IMG/VR virus record: IMGVR_UViG_3300030390_001550
Span: 1-64,000 of that record
Source: a virus
Direction: 5' to 3' (one strand)
Length of the DNA: 64,000 nucleotides
Shown: positions 40,409 to 48,129 of the stretch, piece after piece
Layout of the letters: the number at the start of each line of letters is the position of its first letter
Numbering within the stretch: the first letter of the stretch is position 1
The notes under the pieces: generated by a model
Seen by the model: only the letters and a program-made list of their open reading frames with translations
What the model was told of the DNA's origin: nothing
The model's database searches: none
Program-made: the position numbers and the translations under genes

Positions 40409-41088
40409 AATCATATGTAATAACAATTATGGATATGGAAAAATCTGTCAAGGCAGCGGAAAAGTGTATTCAATCTGCTGCTGAATATGGTGTGACGGTA
40501 GAGATGTTTCCTGCGATAACGCCAAAAGATGATCCTTCAAGAATGATGGACGAGCGCAATATACCAACTTTTAGATTTAATGAAAAATGGTCTAGAACCG
40601 AAAGATGTATGGCAGCATTTTTATCTCATCATAGTCTTTGGAAAAAATGTGAAGAAGAAAAAGATCAATCTTATTTAATTTTGGAGCATGATGCAGTTTT
40701 TGAAGGAAATATCCCAAATATAAGTATGCTTGAGATCAACACAGAGCCACTATTAGTATCTTTGGGGGAACCATCTTATGGTTCATATGAAACTCCAAAT
40801 ACTATTGGTTTAAATAAATTACAATCAAAATCTTACCTTCCAGGCGCACATGCTTACATGATTAACTATAAGGCAGCACACCAACTTGTCGTTAGAGCAA
40901 AAAATGACCCTTGCCCAACTGATGTTTTTATTGATAATAGAAGATTTTATTTTTTACATGAATGGAGTCCATTTCCTATTACTGTAAAGGATACTTTCAC
41001 AACTATACAAAGAGAAATCGGATGTGCAAGTAAACACTCTTATAAAAAGACGATTGAAACAGGAAAGGGTAAATATGATATTATTTGA
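40405..41088 (+). CDS. GT25-like glycosyltransferase
   Basis: 227 residues; core MAAFLSHHSLWKKCEEE and YLILEHDAVFEGNI, with start MKSYVITIMDMEKS. Third GT25 paralogue of the island. Confidence 0.8.
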   Translation: MKSYVITIMDMEKSVKAAEKCIQSAAEYGVTVEMFPAITPKDDPSRMMDERNIPTFRFNEKWSRTERCMAAFLSHHSLWKKCEEEKDQSYLILEHDAVFEGNIPNISMLEINTEPLLVSLGEPSYGSYETPNTIGLNKLQSKSYLPGAHAYMINYKAAHQLVVRAKNDPCPTDVFIDNRRFYFLHEWSPFPITVKDTFTTIQREIGCASKHSYKKTIETGKGKYDII

Positions 41089-41794
41089 TAAATGTTTCAT
41101 CACTGGTTGTGATGAAAATACTGAATGGATGCTTCCTTGGTTTGTTGAAAATTATAAAACCCATAATGATATTCCTTTAGTTTTTGCAGACTTTGGTGTT
41201 AGTTTAGAATTAAAAAATATGTTATCACACTTAGGTTTTGATCATGTTATAGACATGCGAAACACAATTGCAGATTCTACGATTGGTAATCCAAAAAAAT
41301 TAGTTAATTGGTTTAAAAAACCAAAAGCGATGATAAATTGTTCTAAAATTTCAAATTATAGTTGCTGGATAGATAGTGACATAGAAGTTTTAGCAGATAT
41401 ATCAGATATTTTTAGTTATGTTGTTCCTAACAAATTAGGAATGGTTCAAGACCACCCATGGTCAACAAGAATGAAGCAAACTTGGCATAATTCTGGAATT
41501 GTTGCATTCAAAGATTGTCCAGAAATTTTAAAGAAATGGTCGCAATATATTGAAAAAGGTGGTCATGGTCAGAGAGGCGATCAGGAAGTACTCCATGCAT
41601 TGTTAACAGCCCCACTTAATAGAATGATACATATTACTGATATTCCAAATGAATATAATTGGTTAAGATTACAATTTGAGAATGATAATCAAAAAAGTGA
41701 CAATGCAAAGGCGATTCATTGGACAGGTAGAAAAGGAAAAGCGCGAATTATGAGTAAAATGGGAATGGAAATTATGGAAGATTCTAATGCCTAG
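41075..41794 (+). CDS. GT-A-like glycosyltransferase
   Basis: 239 residues from the ATG at 41075, overlapping the preceding gene by 14 bp. CWIDSDIEVLADIS carries a DxD motif; VQDHPWSTRMKQTWHNSGIVAF and GQRGDQEVLHAL fit the acceptor side of GT8-like enzymes. Overlaps the next gene by 8 bp. Confidence 0.7.
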   Translation: MILFDKCFITGCDENTEWMLPWFVENYKTHNDIPLVFADFGVSLELKNMLSHLGFDHVIDMRNTIADSTIGNPKKLVNWFKKPKAMINCSKISNYSCWIDSDIEVLADISDIFSYVVPNKLGMVQDHPWSTRMKQTWHNSGIVAFKDCPEILKKWSQYIEKGGHGQRGDQEVLHALLTAPLNRMIHITDIPNEYNWLRLQFENDNQKSDNAKAIHWTGRKGKARIMSKMGMEIMEDSNA

Positions 41795-42389
41795 TGTAGC
41801 ACATATTATTGGTAACGGAAAAAGTGCTGGCTTATATAATCCATCAAAGGGTTTAAAGATCGTATGTAATCTTCCACCTATGGAAGTTAACAATGTATAT
41901 ACAACAGTGATGGTTGATTTTAAAATGATGAAAGCCATATCAACAGGAAGTGTTCAAGTTCTTGGGGATTGGGTATTAGGTGCTAGACCAAAGCATTGGA
42001 TGGAAATGAGAAATGATTTCTATATCCATTATTCAAAACAAATTAAAGAGTTTTATACAGTTCTACCTAAATATGCTTCAAACTATACAGATTTTAATTG
42101 TGGGCATATGGCAACACATTACACTGCAAATAAATTAAAAAGAGAAGAGATTCATATGTATGGGTTTGATTCAATGTTTGGTTTTGATATTACAAGTCAC
42201 TCAGATGTATATTTACCCTCTCCAAGAGATAATTTAAACACTCAAAGATTGACAGAAAATTGGAGACCTATTTGGCATGGACTATTTAGAGAGTTTCCAA
42301 AAACTCAATTCGTTATTCATCAAGTGAAGGGTAAATCTTTAGTAAAATTACCTGATAATGTTGAAGTGGTTTATCCAAAGCGCAAATAG
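41787..42389 (+). CDS. hypothetical protein of the sugar island
   Basis: 200 residues. Starts AHIIGNGKSAGLYNPS, a Rossmann-like Gly motif, and continues with alternating strands and helices; EIHMYGFDSMFGFD lies near the middle. It resembles proteins found beside sialyl- or glycosyltransferases, but no clear family. Last gene of the island. Confidence 0.55.
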   Translation: MPSVAHIIGNGKSAGLYNPSKGLKIVCNLPPMEVNNVYTTVMVDFKMMKAISTGSVQVLGDWVLGARPKHWMEMRNDFYIHYSKQIKEFYTVLPKYASNYTDFNCGHMATHYTANKLKREEIHMYGFDSMFGFDITSHSDVYLPSPRDNLNTQRLTENWRPIWHGLFREFPKTQFVIHQVKGKSLVKLPDNVEVVYPKRK

Positions 42390-42463
42390 TATACTACCCT
42401 CATCATAAAGGAGTCTCCTTATTATACATACGATTGGATGATTCGTCAACCCTAAAAATATAC

Positions 42464-42492
42464 TTGACAGTAATTTAATTATATGATACTTT
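42464..42492 (+). promoter_or_regulatory. sigma70-type early promoter
   Basis: TTGACA at 42464-42469, 17-nt spacer ending TATGA, TACTTT at 42487-42492; serves the gene at 42524. Confidence 0.7.
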
Positions 42493-42523
42493 AAGGTGTA
42501 ATAAGAAAGCGTGAGAGAATCAT

Positions 42524-42931
42524 ATGATATTAGAAATCTTAAATAGACCTTCAAAAATCTCAGATGAGATGCTTGATTCTATTGTGAATCATGCAGATAG
42601 AGTTCTAGAATTAGAAGAATTAGAAGAACTTCAAATAGTATTCAAAGCAGAAAATAATGATACTTGTGGTTATTTTGATGGTATTGGTGATGAGGAAGAA
42701 GGTGTTGCTGTTATTGAAATCAATAGTAAGAAACCTATAGATGAAATCGTCAAAACAATATTCCACGAAATTGTTCATGTCCAGCAAGTGTTACATGGAT
42801 TTTTCTGTGTTGATGAAAAAACTTGGCATGGTGATTATTTTGGTGATCTTGACTATGATGAAAAGCCTTGGGAGATAGATGCTTTCTCAAAAGAGCGTAT
42901 GCTTTATAGTAGTTGGAAAACTTGTACCTAA
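42524..42931 (+). CDS. zincin-type metallopeptidase-like protein
   Basis: 135 residues. An HExxH motif (FHEIVHVQQV) sits in the middle, followed by acidic residues (WEIDAFSKE) that could give the third ligand. Small, cytoplasmic, after an early promoter. Could be an early protease against a host protein; a non-catalytic zinc protein is also possible. Confidence 0.65.
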   Translation: MILEILNRPSKISDEMLDSIVNHADRVLELEELEELQIVFKAENNDTCGYFDGIGDEEEGVAVIEINSKKPIDEIVKTIFHEIVHVQQVLHGFFCVDEKTWHGDYFGDLDYDEKPWEIDAFSKERMLYSSWKTCT

Positions 42932-42984
42932 AGCCGTAAAAAACACTAAATATAGTATGAGATTAACTACAAGTGCGGTAATAC

Positions 42985-43074
42985 ATGCATCACGAAAAAC
43001 CTGCCCCAGTTGATGATCCTTGTGACGATTGGAGCAAAGAGATTGATAGGTTGAGAAAATACTTGACAATCTAA
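42985..43074 (+). CDS. very small hypothetical protein
   Basis: 29 residues with DDPCDDWSKEIDRLRKYL, a pattern I recall in tiny phage proteins. Its end is crossed by the next promoter. Tentative. Confidence 0.4.
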   Translation: MHHEKPAPVDDPCDDWSKEIDRLRKYLTI

Positions 43075-43091
43075 AAAAAATATGCGATAAT
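43063..43091 (+). promoter_or_regulatory. sigma70-type early promoter
   Basis: TTGACA at 43063-43068, 17-nt spacer ending TATGC, GATAAT at 43086-43091. Confidence 0.75.
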
Positions 43092-43125
43092 AGAAAATCA
43101 CTAAATAATGGCAAGGGAAATCGCT

Positions 43126-43314
43126 ATGAGTGAAAATGCATATTGGACTGTAAAGGCGTATAATTGGGATTCTCAAAACAAAAATTTTGTACTTTCTGAG
43201 TGGGGGTCTGGATTTACTCATAATAACGCAGATAGTTACTATAAGAAAATGAGAGTGACTAACAAGTTTGCAAAGTTAACTATGGAAAAAATGCTTGTTG
43301 ACACACCCTATTAA
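43126..43314 (+). CDS. small hypothetical early protein
   Basis: 62 residues from the ATG at 43126 (AAGGGA 7 nt upstream). Strand-rich, aromatic N-terminal half (YWTVKAYNWDSQNKNFVLSE), helical end. Function unknown. Confidence 0.7.
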   Translation: MSENAYWTVKAYNWDSQNKNFVLSEWGSGFTHNNADSYYKKMRVTNKFAKLTMEKMLVDTPY

Positions 43315-43326
43315 GTATGCTATAAA
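43298..43326 (+). promoter_or_regulatory. sigma70-type early promoter
   Basis: TTGACA at 43298-43303, 17-nt spacer ending TATGC, TATAAA at 43321-43326; overlaps the preceding gene's last codons. Confidence 0.75.
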
Positions 43327-43354
43327 ATATATGTAATCAAAAAAAGAGAGAATC

Positions 43355-43651
43355 ATGATTGATATGAATACCCCACAACCTGCTACTAATGACTCTAACT
43401 GGCATTATTTTCGGTGTGAAGAAGATGCTAGGATCAATCCTATGACTGCCCAAGGTGAGCAATCTAATATGATGCAAGCCGACTTTGGAAAATGGGCCAA
43501 GGGTAACGGAACTTGGACAACAGTATCTTCTTATTACGAAAATGTACAGATGTGGTATGAAGATACTTCAAATGTAATGTGGATAGGTAATTATCGGTAC
43601 GGTGAACCAGTATATCAAACTGAATATGATGGGATGGAAATCTATGGATGA
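43355..43651 (+). CDS. small hypothetical protein
   Basis: 98 residues, Trp- and Tyr-rich, with no membrane part or known motif (NDSNWHYFRCEED, WAKGNGTWTTV). Overlaps the next gene by 8 bp. Function unknown. Confidence 0.65.
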   Translation: MIDMNTPQPATNDSNWHYFRCEEDARINPMTAQGEQSNMMQADFGKWAKGNGTWTTVSSYYENVQMWYEDTSNVMWIGNYRYGEPVYQTEYDGMEIYG

Positions 43652-43820
43652 TAATGATTTTGCGACTAAGGAAGATATGTTAGAACTAGTTGGAGATACA
43701 GTTGCAAATCTCAATCATAGGATTGATGTATTGAGTTCTGCTGTTGAAAGCATGATGAGGAATATGAAAGTAATACTTGATATTCACATCTCAAACCAAG
43801 ATGATGGCGATTTAGAATGA
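43644..43820 (+). CDS. small coiled-coil protein
   Basis: 58 residues from the ATG at 43644. A single long helix (LVGDTVANLNHRIDVLSSAVES onward in heptads), so probably an oligomeric coiled coil. Overlaps the next gene by 4 bp. Confidence 0.6.
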   Translation: MDDNDFATKEDMLELVGDTVANLNHRIDVLSSAVESMMRNMKVILDIHISNQDDGDLE

Positions 43821-44071
43821 TACGCGCAAAAACACCACAATCAGATATTATAATTGATCTTGATGGGCCAGATGGTAATGCTTTTCAACTACTTGCATAT
43901 GCAAAAAAATTAGCGCACCATAAGGGTATGAGAGCATCACCTATTATGTCGGAAATGTGTTCTGGTACAGATTATTGGAAATTAGTTAAGATTTTTGATA
44001 AACATTTCGGTGATATGGTCGTTCTAGAAAGTAGTGATAGAAAACTTATGGAGTTTGTAAATGCGGATTAA
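43817..44071 (+). CDS. small hypothetical protein
   Basis: 84 residues, alpha/beta, with DIIIDLDGPDGNAFQLLAYAKK; overlaps both neighbours. I recall similar small proteins in T4-like phages. Function unknown. Confidence 0.65.
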   Translation: MIRAKTPQSDIIIDLDGPDGNAFQLLAYAKKLAHHKGMRASPIMSEMCSGTDYWKLVKIFDKHFGDMVVLESSDRKLMEFVNAD

Positions 44072-44270
44072 TTCATATGGACGTACAGCCACGGTAATGT
44101 CAACAATGCAAAATTTGGCTATTAGAAAAACGGCAAAGAGCAATTTTCGTAGTGTAATGGAATTGGAGCAAATGCCTATGGCAAAAGATAGTGCAAGTCA
44201 TTCTAAAAATCATGAAATTGATTATCAAAAACTTGTTGATGCCATTATCAAAAGTGGTGATTTAAAATAA
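44061..44270 (+). CDS. small hypothetical protein
   Basis: 69 residues, basic N-terminal half and a helical end (DYQKLVDAIIKSGD). Overlaps the preceding gene by 11 bp and the Fe-S carrier by one base. Function unknown. Confidence 0.55.
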   Translation: MRINSYGRTATVMSTMQNLAIRKTAKSNFRSVMELEQMPMAKDSASHSKNHEIDYQKLVDAIIKSGDLK

Positions 44271-44578
44271 TGATATTAAACGTCACAGACAAGGCAAAAG
44301 AATATATGACCCATCAGTTAGTTTTGGCTGAGAAAAATTATGTACTTCTTGAGGTAAAGGGTGGCGGTTGTAGTGGTTTTAAATATGAATGGTCGTATGT
44401 TGAGGATAATTCAAAAGGCACTCTGATTGATAATATATTGGTTCTTGATGCTATGGCAGAAATGTTTGTCTTTGGATGTACTGTTGATTACATAACAGAA
44501 CTTGGTGGTAATTATTTAATAGTACAAAATCCAAATGCAAAAGCACAATGTGGTTGTGGAGAAAGTTTTGCAGTCTAA
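44270..44578 (+). CDS. A-type Fe-S cluster carrier (IscA/HesB-like)
   Basis: 102 residues, full length. The three cluster cysteines are present: GGGCSGFKYEW and the C-terminal CGCGESF. A-type carriers receive Fe-S clusters and pass them to target enzymes. Found in several marine phages; it may support host or phage Fe-S proteins during infection. Confidence 0.9.
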   Translation: MILNVTDKAKEYMTHQLVLAEKNYVLLEVKGGGCSGFKYEWSYVEDNSKGTLIDNILVLDAMAEMFVFGCTVDYITELGGNYLIVQNPNAKAQCGCGESFAV

Positions 44579-44684
44579 AGATTGGTATTGGTTAAATGAC
44601 GATGGTAAGTATGTTGTTGATTGGGACTTACTAATGGATGCGATGATAAATGAATTAAAGAAAGAAATATCAAAAAAGAGTTGA
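44568..44684 (+). CDS. very small hypothetical protein
   Basis: 38 residues with a TTG start inside the end of the Fe-S carrier gene; GGAGAAAG lies just upstream. Sequence KDWYWLNDDGKYVVDWDLL looks like a real small protein. Tentative. Confidence 0.45.
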   Translation: MQSKDWYWLNDDGKYVVDWDLLMDAMINELKKEISKKS

Positions 44685-44709
44685 CAAGCCTTCTTAACTA
44701 TGCTAAATT
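44681..44709 (+). promoter_or_regulatory. early promoter with conserved leader
   Basis: TTGACA at 44681-44686, 17-nt spacer ending TATGC, TAAATT at 44704-44709, then ATAAGAGTAGAAAGAATTATG.. of the shared leader type. Confidence 0.75.
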
Positions 44710-44741
44710 ATAAGAGTAGAAAGAATTATGAAAGTGTTACC

Positions 44742-45008
44742 ATGATTTATAAACAGACCATAAAAGATTCTCGCGATAAAAATAATACCTTGTATGGTAT
44801 TGGTCGTAAAGATTCTATGCATGGTAAACAACCAGATGAAGGTGGTTATGCTGTTTGGGTTCGTAGAGGTAATTATTCTGGTAGTGCAAAAGGCGGCATC
44901 GCATATACATGGCGAAAGGTTAAAGGTGATCTAGGTTATGTTGAGGCTGTAAAGTTGATGAATAAAAGACTTAAAAGAAAAGAGTTTGTTGAAGAATTAC
45001 CAAAATAA
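44742..45008 (+). CDS. small hypothetical early protein
   Basis: 88 residues from the ATG at 44742; an earlier ATG at 44700 lies in the promoter. Strand-rich with GGYAVWVRRGNYSG and a basic helical end. Last gene before tRNA-Arg. Function unknown. Confidence 0.65.
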   Translation: MIYKQTIKDSRDKNNTLYGIGRKDSMHGKQPDEGGYAVWVRRGNYSGSAKGGIAYTWRKVKGDLGYVEAVKLMNKRLKRKEFVEELPK

Positions 45009-45015
45009 AAGTTTT

Positions 45016-45091
45016 GGTCTCTTGGCTCAATGGATAGAGCAACGGCCTTCTAAGCCGTAGGTTGCAAGTTCGAGTCTTGCAGAGACCGCCA
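45016..45091 (+). tRNA. tRNA-Arg (TCT)
   Basis: Acceptor GGTCTCT/AGAGACC, anticodon stem ACGGC/GCCGT with loop CTTCTAA, T-loop TTCGAGT, discriminator G, CCA encoded. Anticodon TCT at 45049-45051 reads AGA, a codon much used in this AT-rich genome. Confidence 0.95.
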
Positions 45092-45095
45092 AGAA

Positions 45096-45283
45096 ACTGA
45101 GTGAAAAGTTAAATTGGAACACGAAGTGTTGGAGTTTAAAAAATCATTCAGTGAAATCCTAGTTGTTTTGAAGCCTTGCAAGGTCATTCTAGGTCGGTGA
45201 ATACTCTGTACCGACGAAAACCAGAGCGGAATTGTCAACGAGAAAGACAAATAGGGGGTGGAGATTGTGCATAGTCTCCACCC
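45096..45283 (+). ncRNA. unassigned structured RNA after tRNA-Arg
   Basis: No convincing gene lies here, but stems follow one another. 45096-45104 pairs with 45144-45152 (9 bp) around an inner arm 111-115/133-137 and AACAC-GAA-GTGTT (118-130). CCTAG 158-162 pairs with CTAGG 189-193. TCGGT 194-198 pairs with ACCGA 210-214. TTGTC 232-236 pairs with GACAA 246-250. GGGTGGAGA 256-264 pairs with TCTCCACCC 275-283 (9 bp). The last has no U-tract. It starts 4 nt after the tRNA CCA, so it is probably released by tRNA processing. I recognise no family. Confidence 0.6.
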
Positions 45284-45309
45284 TTGACCCTAATATAAGG
45301 AATAACGAG

Positions 45310-45498
45310 TTGTATAAATTAGAACGAAATGGTAAAATTGTAGAACGTATCGTAATGTCTGGTGATCTGGGATATAAAGTTTATCAGATTCCAGAAATAA
45401 TTGATTTAGTGTTTGATACAAAAGAACAAGCCAAACAAGTGGCAAATATATTGGACGCTAAAGTTGTAGTCCATCAAGAATATGCAAGAGTAGCATAA
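45310..45498 (+). CDS. small hypothetical protein
   Basis: 62 residues with a TTG start, AAGGA 8 nt upstream; an ATG at 45232 would begin inside the structured RNA. Alpha/beta (YKVYQIPEIIDLVFDTKEQAKQVA). Function unknown. Confidence 0.6.
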   Translation: MYKLERNGKIVERIVMSGDLGYKVYQIPEIIDLVFDTKEQAKQVANILDAKVVVHQEYARVA

Positions 45499-45520
45499 GG
45501 AATAAAATAAGGAGATTGCA

Positions 45521-45745
45521 ATGCTTACATGCTTAATAGTTGCAGGATCATTATGGATAGGTGATGACACTAGGATGTTTCCAACACAAGGAGCGTTTTA
45601 TTTTATTAAACAAAGAGATGTGATTGTAATTTATGATAATTCAAAACGAACAAGAATCGCTAGTTTTGTAATACCAAAGAATGTTAAAGGCGATACTATA
45701 AAAGAAGTATTTGAAAATTGTAATAACGCTCCCATGGTGGAATAG
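45521..45745 (+). CDS. small hypothetical protein overlapping tRNA-Leu
   Basis: 74 residues, AAGGAGATTGCA before the ATG. Strand-rich with a hydrophobic start (LTCLIVAGSLWI). Its last five codons and TAG stop lie in the acceptor and D-arm of the downstream tRNA-Leu, so mRNA and tRNA compete for the same transcript. Confidence 0.65.
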   Translation: MLTCLIVAGSLWIGDDTRMFPTQGAFYFIKQRDVIVIYDNSKRTRIASFVIPKNVKGDTIKEVFENCNNAPMVE

Positions 45746-45814
45746 GTAGACACACCAGACTTAAAATCTGTTGCCCATAGTGGCGTCCCAGTTCAAGTCT
45801 GGGTGGGAGTACCA
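45728..45814 (+). tRNA. tRNA-Leu (TAA)
   Basis: Acceptor GCTCCCA pairs with TGGGAGT (one G-T pair), long variable arm, anticodon TAA at 45762-45764 in loop CTTAAAA, T-arm CCCAG-TTCAAGT-CTGGG, discriminator A, CCA encoded. It reads TTA. Confidence 0.95.
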
Positions 45815-45820
45815 AATAAC

Positions 45821-45896
45821 GCGAGAGTAGCATAGTGGTTAATGCGCACCGCTCATAACGGTTTGATCGTAGGTTCAAATCCTACCTCTCGCACCA
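45821..45896 (+). tRNA. tRNA with CAT anticodon (Met or Ile2)
   Basis: Acceptor GCGAGAG/CTCTCGC, anticodon CAT at 45854-45856 in loop CTCATAA, T-loop TTCAAAT, discriminator A, CCA encoded. Elongator Met and lysidine-modified Ile cannot be told apart here. Confidence 0.9.
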
Positions 45897-45898
45897 AT

Positions 45899-45906
45899 TA
45901 TAAATA
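45899..45906 (+). promoter_or_regulatory. T4-type late promoter
   Basis: TATAAATA at 45899-45906, about 32 nt before the gene at 45938 and directly after the tRNA cluster. Confidence 0.7.
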
Positions 45907-45937
45907 GCACTATATAAACTAACAAAGGATATTTCAA

Positions 45938-46255
45938 ATGGCAATTAAACCCCCCGCATGGGCAAAAGGCTCACATCCAACAATTAGTGGTTGGATGAAA
46001 GGTAGAGAGTTACTTGTGGCAAAAACAATATCTCAATCGGATATTGATGAATGGAATGGTACTTTAGGTCAACCAGTACCACCTGCTCCAAAACCAGAGC
46101 CAGAGCCAGTAGTAGTAGTAGAAGAAGATTTTTCTGAGATTGAAAATATGTCTAAAAGAGAATTAGAAGAATTTGCAAGAACTAAAGGTGTAGAATTAGA
46201 CAGACGCCAAAGTAAAAGATCATTGCTTACCATTGTAAAGGATGTTATGAAATAA
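45938..46255 (+). CDS. SAP-like C-terminal domain protein
   Basis: 105 residues. N-terminal part PPAWAKGSHPTISGWMKGRELLVAKTIS, a Pro/Glu linker (PPAPKPEPEPVV), and a C-terminal helix-turn-helix-like SAP/HeH region (MSKRELEEFARTKGVELDRR). Behind a late promoter, so perhaps structural or packaging-associated. I recall this layout in other marine T4-like phages. Confidence 0.7.
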   Translation: MAIKPPAWAKGSHPTISGWMKGRELLVAKTISQSDIDEWNGTLGQPVPPAPKPEPEPVVVVEEDFSEIENMSKRELEEFARTKGVELDRRQSKRSLLTIVKDVMK

Positions 46256-46518
46256 TGGATATTAAAGGGCCAGCATATTCACATAATTATGCGAGTCAAC
46301 CACTGGAACTAATTGTAAAGACTCAAGCAGCGAAAGAACTTCAAATGAATATAGTTGAACAAACTCGCCGTAGAACTGAGTTAACAGTGAGACAACCACA
46401 AAAAGCATTAGGTAACTCATATGAAGGTCATGCTGGTACATATGGTGCAGATGGTAAAAAAATGCATATACCACAAGTTGAGGGGGTTAAACCAAAAAGC
46501 ATAGATATTCAAGTATAG
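46255..46518 (+). CDS. small hypothetical late protein
   Basis: 87 residues, overlapping the preceding gene by one base. HNYASQPLELIV and GHAGTYGADGKK are its marked parts. Function unknown. Confidence 0.6.
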   Translation: MDIKGPAYSHNYASQPLELIVKTQAAKELQMNIVEQTRRRTELTVRQPQKALGNSYEGHAGTYGADGKKMHIPQVEGVKPKSIDIQV

Positions 46519-46536
46519 TATAAGGAACTGATTATT

Positions 46537-46794
46537 ATGAAGGTTATAAAAGCACAAGATATTATAAGTGAACCTCGCTCAGTGGGTTGGAATGATCCTA
46601 TCGCTAATAAAACTTTTCCAGAAGATGGTCCACTTAAATTTGCTACAGAAAATGGAACTAACAATGTTTCTAGGCAAGAACTGGTAACATACAAAAGACG
46701 TAATGGTAAAATGGTAAGAGAGACTGTAGTGAGAGTATTTTCAACAAATGATTACATAGATCATACTAATACCGTAATCTTATCCGAATTATAA
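46537..46794 (+). CDS. small hypothetical protein
   Basis: 85 residues, alpha/beta, no motif. AAGGAACTG lies upstream. In the late 45.9-47 kb run. Function unknown. Confidence 0.6.
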   Translation: MKVIKAQDIISEPRSVGWNDPIANKTFPEDGPLKFATENGTNNVSRQELVTYKRRNGKMVRETVVRVFSTNDYIDHTNTVILSEL

Positions 46795-46809
46795 AATAAG
46801 GAGAGAGCG

Positions 46810-47019
46810 ATGCGTGAATTATTAATAAGAGCATTTAAAAGCCATTCTCAAGGCCATATTGATAAACACCTAGCCAATTTTGAAGTGTATCTTCATAATG
46901 CTGCTGGAGTTGGAGAACATCCAGATATTATTGAAGCAATGGAAATGGAAATGGAACAAGTTGCAAAATACCACGATTTACTTGAAATGGTGGAAAAATA
47001 TGTTGAGAGTGATATTTGA
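46810..47019 (+). CDS. conserved small helical protein
   Basis: 69 residues, all helical: HSQGHIDKHLANFEVYLHNAAG, then EMEMEQVAKYHDLLEMVEKY. I recall near-identical patterns in cyanophages and other marine T4-like phages; no function known. AAGGAGAG before ATG. Confidence 0.75.
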   Translation: MRELLIRAFKSHSQGHIDKHLANFEVYLHNAAGVGEHPDIIEAMEMEMEQVAKYHDLLEMVEKYVESDI

Positions 47020-47666
47020 CTCTAAATATTAAAAATGGGGTCAACAATTGTTGGGTATCACCTATATTAAAAACATCAATCACTAAGACTGAGTGTGATA
47101 GATTGTTTACTGATATAATGATTGCTCATAGTGTTGACTCCAAAACAGGAAATAAAAAAAGAAAAAACTTTAAAGGTTTAGGTGATAAATCTGATAAGGG
47201 TATGCATATTGGGCAAATTGATATAGAGGAAGATTTGCTGCTTAGAACTTGTGCAGATAGATTTTTTGGTGAATATTTTGATAAGGTTTTGGGTATCAAT
47301 TTAAAAGATTTTGATTACAGATATTCATCTGCGTTTAATATTAATCGTGGTAGGGGGTCAATGCCAATTCATCAACATCAAGAGGTTGATTTTATTTCAG
47401 TTGTCTACTTATATGCAGATGCAGAAGATGGACAAATAGTTCTGCATGATCCAAGATGGGCGATAGCATCTAAAGGTTATAAAACTGAATTTTTAGACCA
47501 TTATGGTTCTATAGAATTTACACCAAAAACTGGAGATGTTCTTGTAATGCCAGCCTACATATATCATTCAGTAAAACAAAGTTTAGCACCTCTAAGAGTG
47601 TCTATGCCTATTGACTTAATTATTAATTCAAATGATGAGGAAATAAAAAATGAAATATGTTATTGA
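47016..47666 (+). CDS. 2OG-Fe(II) oxygenase-like protein
   Basis: 216 residues with a TTG start overlapping the previous stop. Iron-binding set MPIHQHQEVDFISVVYLYA (HxD/E region) and PAYIYHSVKQS (His), with GDVLVMP between and a later Arg (LRVSMPIDLI) for 2-oxoglutarate. Resembles oxygenases of T4-like marine phages. Substrate unknown. Confidence 0.75.
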   Translation: MTLNIKNGVNNCWVSPILKTSITKTECDRLFTDIMIAHSVDSKTGNKKRKNFKGLGDKSDKGMHIGQIDIEEDLLLRTCADRFFGEYFDKVLGINLKDFDYRYSSAFNINRGRGSMPIHQHQEVDFISVVYLYADAEDGQIVLHDPRWAIASKGYKTEFLDHYGSIEFTPKTGDVLVMPAYIYHSVKQSLAPLRVSMPIDLIINSNDEEIKNEICY

Positions 47667-47982
47667 TATTGATGGAACGATTTGTAATGAGGTTTTAAAA
47701 CCTGATGGTAAAAAAGACTATGAATTGCATGAACCCATGATGAATAGGATTGAAAAGGTAAATAAATTATATGATGCTGGTCATACTATAAAATATATGA
47801 CTGCAAGAGGTTGTGTGAGTGGTGTTGATTATGAACCTCTTACTAGGAGACAACTTATGGCTTGGGGTGCAAAATATCACGAATTGAGTGTTGGTAAAAA
47901 AGAACATTATGATATTTGGATTGATGACAAAGCATTTTGGTCTGAGAACTTTTTCCGAGAAACTGGGGAAACTTATGAGTAG
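47650..47982 (+). CDS. HAD-superfamily hydrolase
   Basis: 110 residues. Motif I YVIDIDGTIC, motif II YMTARG, and DIWIDDKAFW as the end motif. Similar small HAD proteins in phages and capsule loci act on sugar phosphates. It overlaps both neighbours and stands before the sugar nucleotidyltransferase group. Confidence 0.8.
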   Translation: MKYVIDIDGTICNEVLKPDGKKDYELHEPMMNRIEKVNKLYDAGHTIKYMTARGCVSGVDYEPLTRRQLMAWGAKYHELSVGKKEHYDIWIDDKAFWSENFFRETGETYE

Positions 47983-48127
47983 GATTCCTATGAAGGGCGG
48001 TGATGAGTACGATGGTCTTACTAAGGCTCGTAAATATTACAACTGGAGTAAGGGACAACTTAAAAAAATCAAACGTGGTTATAATAAGAGATTTCGTAAA
48101 GTAGGAAAAAAAATAACATATGAGTGA
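47975..48127 (+). CDS. small basic hypothetical protein
   Basis: 50 residues from the ATG at 47975, overlapping the HAD gene by 8 bp; C-terminal half Lys/Arg-rich (KIKRGYNKRFRKVGKK). Function unknown. Confidence 0.6.
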   Translation: MSRIPMKGGDEYDGLTKARKYYNWSKGQLKKIKRGYNKRFRKVGKKITYE

Positions 48128-48129
48128 TT

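Noticed and set aside
42402-42418. AAGGA-GTC-TCCTT hairpin after the sugar island as a terminator
   Set aside because: Only 5 bp with a 3-nt loop and no U-tract.
45050-45250. Minus-strand ORF across tRNA-Arg and the structured RNA
   Set aside because: It is the usual tRNA antisense artefact and covers clear RNA stems.
45232-45309. ATG at 45232 as the start of the small gene ending at 45498
   Set aside because: The 26 extra codons overlap RNA helices, and a TTG at 45310 has a good RBS.
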